This document shows positions 39,560-48,842 of a DNA stretch of 58,727 nucleotides, piece by piece. The position numbers were made by a program, and so were the translations under genes. The notes beneath the pieces were generated by a model. That model worked only from the letters and a program-made list of their open reading frames with translations, was not told the origin of the DNA and searched no databases. The stretch covers positions 1-58,727 of the forward strand of contig NZ_JAEPRQ010000013.1 of assembly GCF_016629665.1 (NCBI RefSeq), given 5' to 3'. Every line of letters starts with the position of its first letter. Position 1 is the first letter of the stretch. The stretch comes from Paracoccus caeni. Its GTDB lineage: Bacteria; Pseudomonadota; Alphaproteobacteria; Rhodobacterales; Rhodobacteraceae.

Positions 39560-42112
39560 TCAATTCACCGGCTGATTGGCCGGTGCGGTTTCTTCAGTCG
39601 CCGTCTGGTCTTCGCCTTCCGGGGCGGCTTCGCTGCTTGCGCCTGCCGGATTCTCCAGCCGCTCCAGCGCCGCGCGGGCGCGGATGATGGACGGGCCGGG
39701 TTCGTCCGCGGGCAGCATGTCCAGCCCTTTGCGCAACTGCGCACGAGCGGCATCGTTCTGGCCCACGGCCTCCTGCACGACGCCCAGATGGATTTGCACC
39801 ATCGGATCGTTTTGCAGACGCGCCGCCGCCCCTTCCAGATAGGGCAGCCCGGCCTGACTTGCGCCGTTCAGGTGCTGAATCCAGCCATAGGTGTCCATGA
39901 AGGCAGGCTCGCGCGTATCCTTCAGCCGCCGCGCCACGGTCGAGGCGCGTGCCAAGGCTTCGGGGTCATCGGATTTCCATGTCGATAGCAGGCTGGCCAG
40001 ATTGTTGGCGATGATGATCGACTCGGAATTCCGCTCGTAGAGCTGGTCGAAGATCGCGATGGCGCCGTCGATATCGCCATTCCGCTCGGCGATGCCCGCC
40101 TTGGCCCAGAGCAGGTCAGGATTATCGGGCAGCGCCTCGAGCCCCTGTGCAATGGTCGCCTCGGCCGTGGCAAGATCGCCGCTGACGCTGTCCAGCCGGA
40201 CCAGTGCCAGATAGGGCTGCAGATCGCGCGGCTGGTCGGCGATCATCCCCCGCAGCCTGTCGCGCGCCGCATCGGTCTCGCCCGCGGCGGCCTCGGTCAT
40301 GGCAACGACCATGTTCACCATACGATCATCGGGCCGGTCGGCTTCCAGTGCCTTCGCGGCTTCCTGCGCCTCGGCGATCTGACCCGAGCTCAGCCGGGCG
40401 CGGATCAGTTCGACCCGCGCGCCCAGCCCGGCATCATCCTTGCCAGCCAGATCCTGCAGATAGCTCATCGCGGCCTGCTGACCATCGACGGCGGCAAGGC
40501 GGTTCAGTTCCAACTCGTCCGCCATCACCCGCGCCTGCGCATTGCCGGGCTGTTCGCCCAATTCGCGCAGACGTGTCACCACACCTTCGGCACGCGGCAG
40601 GTCGGGCATGGCCAGATAGACCCGGCCCAGCAGGTTCAGAAGCTGCAGATTGTCGGGGGCCAGACGCAGGGCCGGCAGGATCGCATCCTCGGCCGGACGA
40701 TAGCGCCCCTCGGCGAACAGCGATTGCGCCAGCCGCAGCGACTGTTCCGGCGCATTGCCCGAGGCATCCGCCGCCTGGGTCAGGTAGTCGCGGGCCAGAT
40801 CCATCTCGCCCGCCCGCATATAGGCGTCGGCCATCAGGTTCATCGCCTCGACATCCTCGGGCGACTGGTCCAGCACGCCCCGCAGCGACATGATCGCATC
40901 GTCGGTCTTGTCGGCCAGCGTATCCCAGACGGCCTGCATCTTCAGCGCGCCCGGATGGGCGGCATTCTGGGTCAGGACTTCCCCGACCTCTGCGCGTGCG
41001 CCCGCATCGTCGCCGGTCGAAACCAGCATCCGCGCCAGTTGCACCTTGGCATCGCGCGAGCGGTCCGAAGGTTCGGTCACGCCTGCCAGCACCTTGCGGA
41101 GATCGGCGATCGCCTCATCCGTCTTGCCGGAGCGGAAGTCGAAACCGGACCGCAGAACCTCGAAGACCAGCGGCTCGCCGCCATCGGCGATGATCCGGTC
41201 CAGCTCGGTCCGTGCGGCATCGATGCCGCGCTGCTGTTCGATGAAGCGGATCAGATCGACCCGCACCGAGGGATCGTCGGCCGGGCTGGCTGCCGCCATC
41301 TCGCGCAGATAGGATTCGGCATCGTTCGGGCGGTTCTGCGACATCAGGAAGCGCAGAAGATCGACCTTCGGTCCCCGGTCGTCGGGGAATTTCGCAATGG
41401 TCTGGCGCAGATGCGTCTCGACCGCGGGCATGTCGCCACGCTCGATCAGCAGGGCCAGCCGCTGCTGATAGCGCTGGTAGCGGTCGGGCTGCAGTTCGAT
41501 CAGCCGCAAGGTCAGCCGGTCGGCCAGATCCAGATCCTTGTCATGGGCGGCCTTGTCGAGTTGCATCCCCAGAAGGATCGGATCGTCGGGACGCGCTTCG
41601 ATCAGAGGTTCGGCCTCGGTGGCCAAAGCGATGCGGGCGTCGTTGTCATTGGTCCGGGTGGCATCGGCATAACGCTGGGCCAGATCGAGGATCTTCACAT
41701 CCACATCATCCGGGGCGATCTCCATCGCGCGGGTCACATGGCGGCGGAATTCCTCGGGCTGGGCCTGATCGAAGGCGATGCGGGACAGCGCGATCCGGGT
41801 GGGCAGATCGTCAGGATATTGTTCGGCCAGCCGCAGATACTGGCTATAGGCCTCGCGCGGGTTGCCCTGTTCCAGCATCACCTCGGCCAGCTTCTTGCGG
41901 GCCTCGTAATGGGTGCCGTCGATATTGAAGACGTTGCGGAACTGGACGACGGCGCGATCGACATCACCTTCGGCCAGAAGATCAAGGCCGGACTGGTAAT
42001 AATCCGTCGCCTCTTCTTCTGAGCTTTTGCAGGCGGCCAGCGAAAGCGTCAGCCCCGCCGCAAGCGCCATCGGCAACAGGAGGCGCAATCCTTTGCCGCG
42101 CACCGCAGTCAT
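39560..42112 (-). CDS. prsT: TPR-repeat lipoprotein of exosortase-associated EPS system (PrsT-like)
   Basis: An 850-aa lipoprotein built mostly of tetratricopeptide repeats. The signal MALAAGLTLSLAACKSSEEE has the lipobox LAAC, so Cys would be lipidated after cleavage. From about residue 35 to 810, TPR units follow one another (for example YYQSGLDLLAEGDVDRAVVQ and NLLGRVYLAMPDLPRAEGVV); the C-terminus is Ala/Glu/Thr-rich. Length and layout match the PEP-CTERM system TPR lipoprotein PrsT, believed to scaffold the exopolysaccharide exporter. ATG 42112 is preferred (AAAGG upstream) over a start at 42184, because it places the signal peptide at the N-terminus. Confidence 0.85.
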   Translation of the reverse strand: MTAVRGKGLRLLLPMALAAGLTLSLAACKSSEEEATDYYQSGLDLLAEGDVDRAVVQFRNVFNIDGTHYEARKKLAEVMLEQGNPREAYSQYLRLAEQYPDDLPTRIALSRIAFDQAQPEEFRRHVTRAMEIAPDDVDVKILDLAQRYADATRTNDNDARIALATEAEPLIEARPDDPILLGMQLDKAAHDKDLDLADRLTLRLIELQPDRYQRYQQRLALLIERGDMPAVETHLRQTIAKFPDDRGPKVDLLRFLMSQNRPNDAESYLREMAAASPADDPSVRVDLIRFIEQQRGIDAARTELDRIIADGGEPLVFEVLRSGFDFRSGKTDEAIADLRKVLAGVTEPSDRSRDAKVQLARMLVSTGDDAGARAEVGEVLTQNAAHPGALKMQAVWDTLADKTDDAIMSLRGVLDQSPEDVEAMNLMADAYMRAGEMDLARDYLTQAADASGNAPEQSLRLAQSLFAEGRYRPAEDAILPALRLAPDNLQLLNLLGRVYLAMPDLPRAEGVVTRLRELGEQPGNAQARVMADELELNRLAAVDGQQAAMSYLQDLAGKDDAGLGARVELIRARLSSGQIAEAQEAAKALEADRPDDRMVNMVVAMTEAAAGETDAARDRLRGMIADQPRDLQPYLALVRLDSVSGDLATAEATIAQGLEALPDNPDLLWAKAGIAERNGDIDGAIAIFDQLYERNSESIIIANNLASLLSTWKSDDPEALARASTVARRLKDTREPAFMDTYGWIQHLNGASQAGLPYLEGAAARLQNDPMVQIHLGVVQEAVGQNDAARAQLRKGLDMLPADEPGPSIIRARAALERLENPAGASSEAAPEGEDQTATEETAPANQPVN

Positions 42113-42244
42113 GCCAGAGCCTTTCCGGGAGAAAGGGGCGGAGCGCAGGTCATTGTCGGAAATCATGTTCTGTCGTCTCGTCAAAGGCGCAAGGAAAACG
42201 GCTGTTTACCGTCCGCCGCGCTAAATTGTTAACCCAACCCGGCC

Positions 42245-42919
42245 TTAATAACCTGTTCCGCGTAAAACCACGAGAACCGTTTGAGCCAGGACCCGCAAAT
42301 CTGTCCAAAGAGACAGGCTGCGATGATAGGCGTCATCATAGCGCACTCGCGCAACAAATTCCGACTCATTTCGCTCTGATATTTGCCACAACCCGGTTAT
42401 TCCGGGCCGGAGGCGGCGATAACTGCGCCCGACATAAAGATGCCGCTGCCCGACCATCATTGGCCGCGGGCCGACCAGAGCCATGGTTCCGTTAAGCACA
42501 TTCAGCAGTTGCGGCAGTTCGTCCATCGAGGTTTTACGCAGAATCCAGCCGATCCGGGTAATGCGCGGATCCTGCTTCAGCTTCTGGGTCAAATTCCATT
42601 GTTCCCGCGCTTCGGGATTCAGCGCCAGATGCCCGGCCAGCCGCGCATCGGCATCCACCACCATGCTGCGCAGCTTCCACAGCCGGAAAATCCGGCCATT
42701 CCGGCCGATCCGCTTCTGCACATAGAAAGGATTATGCCCGTCCAGCGCGACCAGCAGCGCCAGCAACAGGATCAGCGGCAGACTGACGGGGGCGGTCAGC
42801 AGGATCAGCGAAACCTCGAAGAAACGCTTGCCGCCATTGCGGTAGATGCCGCGCTCGGACGGGGAGCGGCCAACCTCTTCCGCAGGGTTGAACGCGGATG
42901 CACGCCAATCGATCACCAC
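42245..42919 (-). CDS. Undecaprenyl-phosphate sugar phosphotransferase (priming enzyme)
   Basis: A 224-aa polyprenyl-phosphate sugar-1-phosphate transferase of the bacterial sugar transferase family, short ExoY-like form. One membrane helix (SLILLTAPVSLPLILLLALL) is followed by the catalytic part: NPFYVQKRIGRNGRIFRLWK then LRSMVVDADA, LRKTSMDELPQLLNVLNG and MALVGPRPMM, and RPGITGLWQISERN. It puts the first sugar phosphate on undecaprenyl phosphate, starting each repeat unit of the exopolysaccharide. The start is GTG 42917-42919 with AAGGGG ahead. Divergent from the secretion-ATPase gene across a 400-bp promoter region. Confidence 0.92.
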   Translation of the reverse strand: MVIDWRASAFNPAEEVGRSPSERGIYRNGGKRFFEVSLILLTAPVSLPLILLLALLVALDGHNPFYVQKRIGRNGRIFRLWKLRSMVVDADARLAGHLALNPEAREQWNLTQKLKQDPRITRIGWILRKTSMDELPQLLNVLNGTMALVGPRPMMVGQRHLYVGRSYRRLRPGITGLWQISERNESEFVARVRYDDAYHRSLSLWTDLRVLAQTVLVVLRGTGY

Positions 42920-43319
42920 AAAATCCCCTTAAAACGGGACACTCTGAAAAAAGACATCCGATCCTCGTGGAACCGTTCCCGGGCGACAGGGCCGCAGGAC
43001 GATCAACGCTATCATGGCGACTTTCGGATCTGAACAATGCGAATTGAATTCGATTAAAACGCGCGATATTCGGCGCATGAACCGACCGTTCCGGTTCCCT
43101 TGCGCAATCCGGGACCGATTGCGCGATATAAAAATGCAACTGATAGTTGAATTTTGGTAGTTGCTTGTCGCAAAAACGAACTCCTCAACGATTCGTGCTT
43201 CGCATATCGGTCCGGATTCATCACAATCGCTTCGATCCGTATCCCTGACCGCTCCACAGGCTAGCCAATGAAAATCTTAGCGGTTATATCGGCCCCGTAT
43301 TTTCGGAGTGTGTTTCAGG
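42920..43319. promoter_or_regulatory. Divergent promoter region of the EPS locus
   Basis: A 400-bp region between the priming transferase (minus) and the secretion ATPase (plus). It holds an inverted repeat, GCGCAATC (43102-43109) with GATTGCGC (43117-43124), next to AT-rich stretches suited to promoters. As the two operons that build the exporter diverge from here, it is the natural control point. No gene is seen in it. Confidence 0.5.
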
Positions 43320-44258
43320 GTGAGCCAGTTCTATCTTGATCATTTCGGCCTCTTGATCCGTCCGTTCTCGATCTTACCCGATCCCAATATGATCTTCTGG
43401 TCGGACAAGCATCGCAAAGCCTTTGCCGTGCTGGAATACGGGCTGATGACGCGCGCGCCCCTGACAGTGGTCACCGGCGAGGTGGGCGCAGGCAAGACCA
43501 CCCTGATCCAGGCGCTGCTGTGCAAGGTCGAGGATGACATGTGCGTCGGGCTGATCTCGAATGCGCGTGGCGACCGGGGCGATCTTCTGCGCTGGATCCT
43601 CAATGCCTTCGACGTGCCAACCCCGCAAGGCGCGGATTATGTCCAGCTGTTCCAGACATTTCAGGATTTCGTCCTGTCGGAATATGCCGCCGGCCGGCTG
43701 GTCGTGCTGATCTTCGACGAGGCGCAGAACCTTGGCGCCGACACGCTCGAGGAATTGCGGATGCTGACCAATATCAATTCCGGCAAGGACGAGCTTTTGC
43801 AACTGGTCCTGCTGGGCCAGCCTGAATTGCGCGAAATCATCATGCGTCCCGAATTGCGGCAATTCGCGCAAAGGGTCAGCGCCACCTTTCATCTGGGTAG
43901 CTTCGATGCCGAAGGTACGGCCGCCTATATTCGCCACCGGCTGAAACAGGCGGGCGGTTCGGGTGACGAGATCTCGCCCGAGGCGGCCGCCCGGATCCAT
44001 GCCGAGGCGCGGGGCGTGCCCCGGATGATCAACAAGATCGCCGATCTGACGCTGGTCTATGGCGCCGCCGCGGATGTCGAGGCGGTGACGGTCGAACTGG
44101 TGGACGAGGTGATCGGCGACGGGCTGATCTTGATCGCCGCCCCCGAGCCGGTCCTGCCAGAGCGGCGTCTGGTTCTGGCCCATGAATTCCAGACCGTTGA
44201 AAACCGGGCATCCGATGACCGGAGCCCTGAAAAAGAGATCAAGCGAGAGCGGCCATGA
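43320..44258 (+). CDS. ExeA-like AAA ATPase of exosortase-associated EPS locus
   Basis: A 312-aa AAA ATPase of the ExeA/GspA type known as the putative secretion ATPase of PEP-CTERM polysaccharide loci. It starts SQFYLDHFGLLIRPFSILPD, has Walker A in VVTGEVGAGKTTLIQALL and Walker B in VVLIFDEAQNLGADTLEELR, then LLGQPELREIIMRPELRQF. It may couple ATP hydrolysis to assembly of the exporter. GTG 43320 is chosen as start because it matches the family N-terminus; a GTG at 43308 would add four residues. Its last codons overlap the Wzz gene start (ATGA, 44255-44258). Confidence 0.88.
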   Translation: MSQFYLDHFGLLIRPFSILPDPNMIFWSDKHRKAFAVLEYGLMTRAPLTVVTGEVGAGKTTLIQALLCKVEDDMCVGLISNARGDRGDLLRWILNAFDVPTPQGADYVQLFQTFQDFVLSEYAAGRLVVLIFDEAQNLGADTLEELRMLTNINSGKDELLQLVLLGQPELREIIMRPELRQFAQRVSATFHLGSFDAEGTAAYIRHRLKQAGGSGDEISPEAAARIHAEARGVPRMINKIADLTLVYGAAADVEAVTVELVDEVIGDGLILIAAPEPVLPERRLVLAHEFQTVENRASDDRSPEKEIKRERP

Positions 44259-45769
44259 TCGACCTGCGCTTCTACTGGTCGCTGTTGCTGCGACGCCTGC
44301 CGATCATGCTGGCCCTGCTGATTATCTGCACGGTCTTCGGACTGGTTTCGGCGGTGCGCGCCCCCTCGACCTACTTTACCGCCGCGCGGCTTCTGGTCGA
44401 AGGGGCGCAGATTCCCGAAGGTAGCGGAGACGCCATGGCGGCGGGCGAGATGCTGCAGATCATCGAGCAGCGGCTGATGACCCGCGCCAATATGATCGAT
44501 GTTGCCAACAAGCTGGACGTGTTCAGCAGCGATTCCTCGCTCAGCGTCGATCAGAAGGTCGCCGAGATGATGACCAGCACGACCGTCCGTCGCTTCGATG
44601 GCCGCGATCAGGCGACGCTGATGACGGTTGGTTTCACCTCGACCAATCCACGCATGACGGCGGCGGTGGTCAATGAATTCACCACGCTGATCCTCAGCGC
44701 CAATACTCGCACCCGCGTCGGTCTGGCCGAGGACCGGCTGAGCTTCTACCAGCAGGAAGTGGACCGTCTGGGGCAGGATCTGGATGCGCAGACTGCGAGG
44801 ATCCTCGATTTCAAGCGCGAGAATGCGGATTCCCTGCCGGAAAACCTGCGCTACCGGCAGGACCGGCAATCATTGCTGCAGGAACGGGTTTCGCGGCTGG
44901 AAAGCGATCTGGCGGCGTTACAGTCACAGCGCGCCGATATGGTCCGTATCTTCGAACAGACCGGCAGCATCGGTGTCAGTAACGCCCCGCAATCCATGGA
45001 GCAGCAGCAGCTTGCCGCGCTTCAGGCCGAACTGAATTCGGTGCTGGGCGTCTATGCCGAGGATAGCGCAAGGGTGAAGGCATTGCGCAACCGCATCGCC
45101 CTGGCCGAGCGTAATGTCGGCGTGGCCACCGGCTCGACGACAGAGCAAAGCGGCAATTCGCTGCTGGATCTGAATCTGGCGCAGATCGACAGCCGGGTCA
45201 GCGCGATCAATACCGAACTGGCGCAATCCAATCAGGAACTGGACCGGCTTGCCGAGTCGATCAACGCGACCGCGGCGATTGCGATCACGCTGGGCGCGAT
45301 GGAGCGGGATCAGGCCAATATCCAGACCCGTTACGATGCCGCCGTGTCCAGCCTGGGTCAGGCGCGCACCGCCGAACGGGTCGAGGCCTCATCGCGCGGC
45401 GAACGGATCACCGTGATCGAGGCGGCCAGTGTGCCCAGCCTGCCCTCGGGCCCGAACCGCAAGAAGATCGCGCTGATGGGCGTGGCACTTGGCATGGGTC
45501 TGGCGGGCGGCTTCTTCGTGCTGATGGAGCTTCTGAACAGCGCCATCCGCCGTCCTGCCGAGATGCGTTCGCGGTTCCAGATCACGCCGCTGGCGGTCAT
45601 TCCCTATATCGAAAGCAGGCAAGAACGACGGCGGCGACAGAGTGTGGGCATGGCCGCAACCCTGGCCGTGCTGATCATCATACCGCTTGGGCTGTGGGTG
45701 CTGCATGTGAATTACATGCCGCTGGATATCCTGACCCAGAAGATCGTCGGCCGCCTGGGTCTGGGTTGA
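44255..45769 (+). CDS. Polysaccharide co-polymerase (Wzz/GumC chain-length family)
   Basis: A 504-aa inner-membrane protein with two membrane segments: MLALLIICTVFGLVSAV near residue 20 and the C-terminal pair around KKIALMGVALGMGLAGGFFV and AATLAVLIIIPLGLWVLHV. The large periplasmic part between them (about 40-400) is coiled-coil (residues 155-240 and 290-350, such as VDRLGQDLDAQTARILDFKR). It sets polymer length and connects the polymerase to the exporter. Unlike Wzc it has no kinase domain; that is on the next gene. Translation is coupled to the upstream ATPase. Confidence 0.9.
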   Translation: MIDLRFYWSLLLRRLPIMLALLIICTVFGLVSAVRAPSTYFTAARLLVEGAQIPEGSGDAMAAGEMLQIIEQRLMTRANMIDVANKLDVFSSDSSLSVDQKVAEMMTSTTVRRFDGRDQATLMTVGFTSTNPRMTAAVVNEFTTLILSANTRTRVGLAEDRLSFYQQEVDRLGQDLDAQTARILDFKRENADSLPENLRYRQDRQSLLQERVSRLESDLAALQSQRADMVRIFEQTGSIGVSNAPQSMEQQQLAALQAELNSVLGVYAEDSARVKALRNRIALAERNVGVATGSTTEQSGNSLLDLNLAQIDSRVSAINTELAQSNQELDRLAESINATAAIAITLGAMERDQANIQTRYDAAVSSLGQARTAERVEASSRGERITVIEAASVPSLPSGPNRKKIALMGVALGMGLAGGFFVLMELLNSAIRRPAEMRSRFQITPLAVIPYIESRQERRRRQSVGMAATLAVLIIIPLGLWVLHVNYMPLDILTQKIVGRLGLG

Positions 45770-45796
45770 TCCGGTTCGCAAGGGAAGGGACCCGTC

Positions 45797-46648
45797 ATGG
45801 AAAAGCTGCAAGCCGCCATCGAGACTGCGCGTCGCAAACGTGAGGTAGATGCCTCCGCCGCCGAGGTCGCCTCCCGCCCGGCAGCGCCCGTCGTGCAAAG
45901 CACCACCCCGGTGGCGGCCCCCCTGACCGGGCAGGCAGATCGGTGGCTGGCGGTTCCCGAGGTCCAGCTTGATCGGGGTGCGCTGATTCAATCGCGGATC
46001 CTGTCGCAAAGCGCGTCGCAGGAATCGACGCCTTTCGATGTGCTGCGCACCAAGATCCTTTACCAGATGCGCCAGAACGGCTGGCGGCGGCTGGCGGTGA
46101 CCTCGCCCCTGCCGAGATGCGGGAAATCCACGGTTGCGACCAATCTGGCGCTAGCTCTGGGCCGGCAACCGGAATTGCGGTCGATCCTGTTCGATTTTGA
46201 CCTGCGTTCGCCGACCGTGGCGCAGAAGCTCGGCCTGCCGCAGCCGCCTTCGATCACGCCGCTTTTGCGCGGAGAGCGCAGCTTCGCCGACCATGCCCAG
46301 CGGATCGGCCCCAATCTGGCGCTGTGCCTCTCTGGCGTTCCCGATACCGACCCGACGCGTCTGTTGATGGCCGACACAACCAAGGACACGCTGGCCGGCA
46401 TCCAGCAGGAATATGATCCCGACCTGATGATCTTCGATCTGCCCTCGATCCTGATCGGCGACGACGCGCGGGCCTTCCTGCAGCATGTCGATTGCGCGCT
46501 AATCCTGGTCCGGGCCGACCAGACCCGATACGGCGATTTCGACAGCTGCGAGCGCGAGGTTGGCGAATATACCAATGTGCTGGGCGTCGTGCTGAACGGC
46601 TATCGCCACGGCGACGGCATGGCCGACGCGGTCGAGCATTCGGCGTAA
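45797..46648 (+). CDS. BY-kinase-like CpsD/CapB ATPase with changed P-loop
   Basis: A 283-aa protein of the bacterial tyrosine kinase family. The P-loop reads LAVTSPLPRCGKSTVATNLA, so the usual PGEGKST is PRCGKST. Walker A' is ILFDFDLRSPTVAQKLGL and Walker B is LMIFDLPSILIGDDAR. The usual tyrosine cluster at the C-terminus is missing: the end reads VLNGYRHGDGMADAVEHSA. It pairs with the Wzz-like protein just upstream, as in split Wzc systems, to control polymer assembly. The motif changes raise the question of whether it autophosphorylates. GGAAGGGA precedes the ATG. No matching tyrosine phosphatase gene is present. Confidence 0.85.
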   Translation: MEKLQAAIETARRKREVDASAAEVASRPAAPVVQSTTPVAAPLTGQADRWLAVPEVQLDRGALIQSRILSQSASQESTPFDVLRTKILYQMRQNGWRRLAVTSPLPRCGKSTVATNLALALGRQPELRSILFDFDLRSPTVAQKLGLPQPPSITPLLRGERSFADHAQRIGPNLALCLSGVPDTDPTRLLMADTTKDTLAGIQQEYDPDLMIFDLPSILIGDDARAFLQHVDCALILVRADQTRYGDFDSCEREVGEYTNVLGVVLNGYRHGDGMADAVEHSA

Positions 46649-46658
46649 TCCCTGCGGG

Positions 46659-47435
46659 TCAGAAACCCGGAGTCGTCCGAATGCTTAACCGCTTCATCAG
46701 AAAGCGCCGCCATGCGGCAATGCTGACCAGACGTTTCCAGACCTTCGCATAGCCAGCACTGAAGTCGAACCCCGCCGGTATCAGGCTGCCGCGTTCACCG
46801 ATATAGGATTGCGCCAGTTCCGGAACGGGATGGCGAATGATCGGCGGGATGGTCAGAGCCGCTTTCAGCCTCGTGACGTCGCAGGGCCAATCAGCTCTGG
46901 TCGTGATGGGCCTGCCGCCCTCCAGCAAATATGCAGCCCCCTTGTTGGAGACCAGATAACCAGCATTCATGAAGGCATTCTCGGCCAGATACCGCAGCTC
47001 GACGCCGCTTTTCGCGACATGCTTCGGCCATCTCCAGTAGCGCGCATCGAAATAACAAAGCTGCACGAAGTCATATCCTGCATAGTCTCGCGCTTTCCAG
47101 AAATCCCTGAAGGCCTCCGTCAGGATGGCGTCGTCCTCAAGAACGATCGCGCCCGGCAGGTTCCGGGACAGGATCATATCATAGATCTTCAGATGGCTGA
47201 GGGCGCAGCCATATTCCCCGTTGCTCATGGGATAACCATTACGCGCGATCGTACCAGGCCGGTCGATCTGCGGCTCGAATTCAGCAGGGACGCCGTTCCG
47301 ACAATCAGCCGCTTCGACAAAGGAAAAGGGCAGGCCCATCTCTTGCATCTGCCGGGTGATTTCTGCCTGGCGTTCCGTTGCAACAGACAATGAGACCACG
47401 AAGATGGGCCAATCGCTTTCCCCTTCGGGTCGCAT
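46659..47435 (-). CDS. Family 25 glycosyltransferase
   Basis: A 258-aa GT25 transferase, the family of LPS beta-1,4-galactosyltransferases. It begins the fold with WPIFVVSLSVATERQAEITR and shows MSNGEYGCALSHLKIYDMIL and the metal-binding AIVLEDDAILTEAFRDFW. It is cytoplasmic. ATG 47435, with AAAGGA ahead, is preferred to an upstream TTG at 47483. It probably adds a hexose to the repeat unit of the exopolysaccharide or to LPS. Convergent with the BY-kinase gene (10 bp apart) and downstream of the GT4 gene 47485-48669. Confidence 0.82.
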   Translation of the reverse strand: MRPEGESDWPIFVVSLSVATERQAEITRQMQEMGLPFSFVEAADCRNGVPAEFEPQIDRPGTIARNGYPMSNGEYGCALSHLKIYDMILSRNLPGAIVLEDDAILTEAFRDFWKARDYAGYDFVQLCYFDARYWRWPKHVAKSGVELRYLAENAFMNAGYLVSNKGAAYLLEGGRPITTRADWPCDVTRLKAALTIPPIIRHPVPELAQSYIGERGSLIPAGFDFSAGYAKVWKRLVSIAAWRRFLMKRLSIRTTPGF

Positions 47436-47484
47436 GCTGTTGTCCTTTTCTATCCGCCCTGCCTGAGAGTCAGTGTTGGTCAAG

Positions 47485-48669
47485 CTATCCGCCCTTCTTC
47501 ATCTGCGCGATTCGCTTGTCGAATTCGGTCTCGAAAAGATGCGCCCCGGCAAAGCTCCATGCCCGTTCGCAGGCATCGGCGAGGTCGCGACGATCGGCGG
47601 CCAGCGCGATCAGCCGGTCGGCCAGCGCCTGCCAGTCATCCATCGGCGCCACCCATCCGGCCTTGCTGTCTGCGGCCAGCGCAGTCCACATCCGGTTTCC
47701 ATAGCCCATCACCGCCAGCCCGCAGCCCATGTTTTCGAGATAGGAGCAGGAAGGGTCGGACTGTCGGTGGCAACTTAGAAACAGGTCACTGTTCTGTCGG
47801 GCATAGGGCACCAGTTCGGTGGCAAAATCGACCGAGCCATGCAGGCGGACATGCTGTGACAGCCCGTGATCGGCGATGCCCTGACGGATAGCCCCGTCCA
47901 GCGTGCCGTCACCGAAGATGTCGAGACTGAAATCCACGCCGCCATCGCGCAATCTGCGGGCGATCGGGATCAGATCCTGACTGCCCTTCAGCGGCTCCAA
48001 CCGCCCGGAATGGATCAGCCGCAATCGACCGCCATCCAGAAGATGCGACCGCCGCGCGGCCATTTCCTCAGGGGTGGCCAGCAGCGCGCCATCGATCCGG
48101 TTGTCCAGATAAAGCACCGTATTGCCATTGACCGGACGATAAAGATCAGCCGCAGGATAGCCATTTGCCTGCAACCCGTCAGCCAAGGCGAAAGCACACA
48201 GGCGCTGACGTTCGGCCCGCCCGATATTCCAGAGCGCCCGCAGCCGCGACGGCAGCGAACGACCGGGATCCAGCAGCACGATCTTGCGGCGGGTCTCGGG
48301 GATGTTCTCGATCGAGAAATAGATCGCCTTTCCGGCCTGCCTGCACAATCGGGCGACATGCAGATATTCCTGATTGTCGCCGCTGCACAGAATCACGTCA
48401 TGGCCGTCCAGATCGGCCGCGGTGACATGATGGCCCGTTGGTCGCAGGCTGACGGCAAAGGGCAGCGCCGCGGGATCGAAACGGCCCAGAAACGGCCCCT
48501 CGCGCCGGGGTTCCTGCAACAGACAGGTGGTGCGGCCGGGCCAGGCATTGGCATAGAACCGCATCCCCTCGACGAATTTCTTGTCGAGGATCAGACTGTC
48601 GCCATCGGCCCTGCCGGGGGCGGGGGCGATCACCAGAAGATTGTGCAATTCCATGGCCGTCGGGTTCAT
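47485..48669 (-). CDS. Family 4 glycosyltransferase
   Basis: A 394-aa GT-B glycosyltransferase. The C-terminal half has LRLIHSGRLEPLKGSQDLIP, FSLDIFGDGTLDGAIRQGIA and DLFLSCHRQSDPSCSYLENM followed by GCGLAVMGYGN, the donor-binding motif of GT4. The N-terminal half (LLVIAPAPGRADGDSLILDK) binds the acceptor. It likely acts on the lipid-linked repeat unit. ATG 48667-48669 is taken as the start; an in-frame ATG 15 bases later is possible. It is transcribed with the GT25 gene downstream, with a 49-bp gap. Confidence 0.84.
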   Translation of the reverse strand: MNPTAMELHNLLVIAPAPGRADGDSLILDKKFVEGMRFYANAWPGRTTCLLQEPRREGPFLGRFDPAALPFAVSLRPTGHHVTAADLDGHDVILCSGDNQEYLHVARLCRQAGKAIYFSIENIPETRRKIVLLDPGRSLPSRLRALWNIGRAERQRLCAFALADGLQANGYPAADLYRPVNGNTVLYLDNRIDGALLATPEEMAARRSHLLDGGRLRLIHSGRLEPLKGSQDLIPIARRLRDGGVDFSLDIFGDGTLDGAIRQGIADHGLSQHVRLHGSVDFATELVPYARQNSDLFLSCHRQSDPSCSYLENMGCGLAVMGYGNRMWTALAADSKAGWVAPMDDWQALADRLIALAADRRDLADACERAWSFAGAHLFETEFDKRIAQMKKGG

Positions 48670-48842
48670 CAGAACATTACGTGTTACTCATCACGCGCGC
48701 ACAATATCTGCTGGCATCGCTTTGGCCAATCGCTATCGCTATCAGGCGAGCCGACATCACGCTGACGGGGGGTGACTGAGCGCGCGGAACGATCTATGCC
48801 GCAGGAGAAGTTGGGAAATTCATTCCCTCTCGGCGGCGTGGT

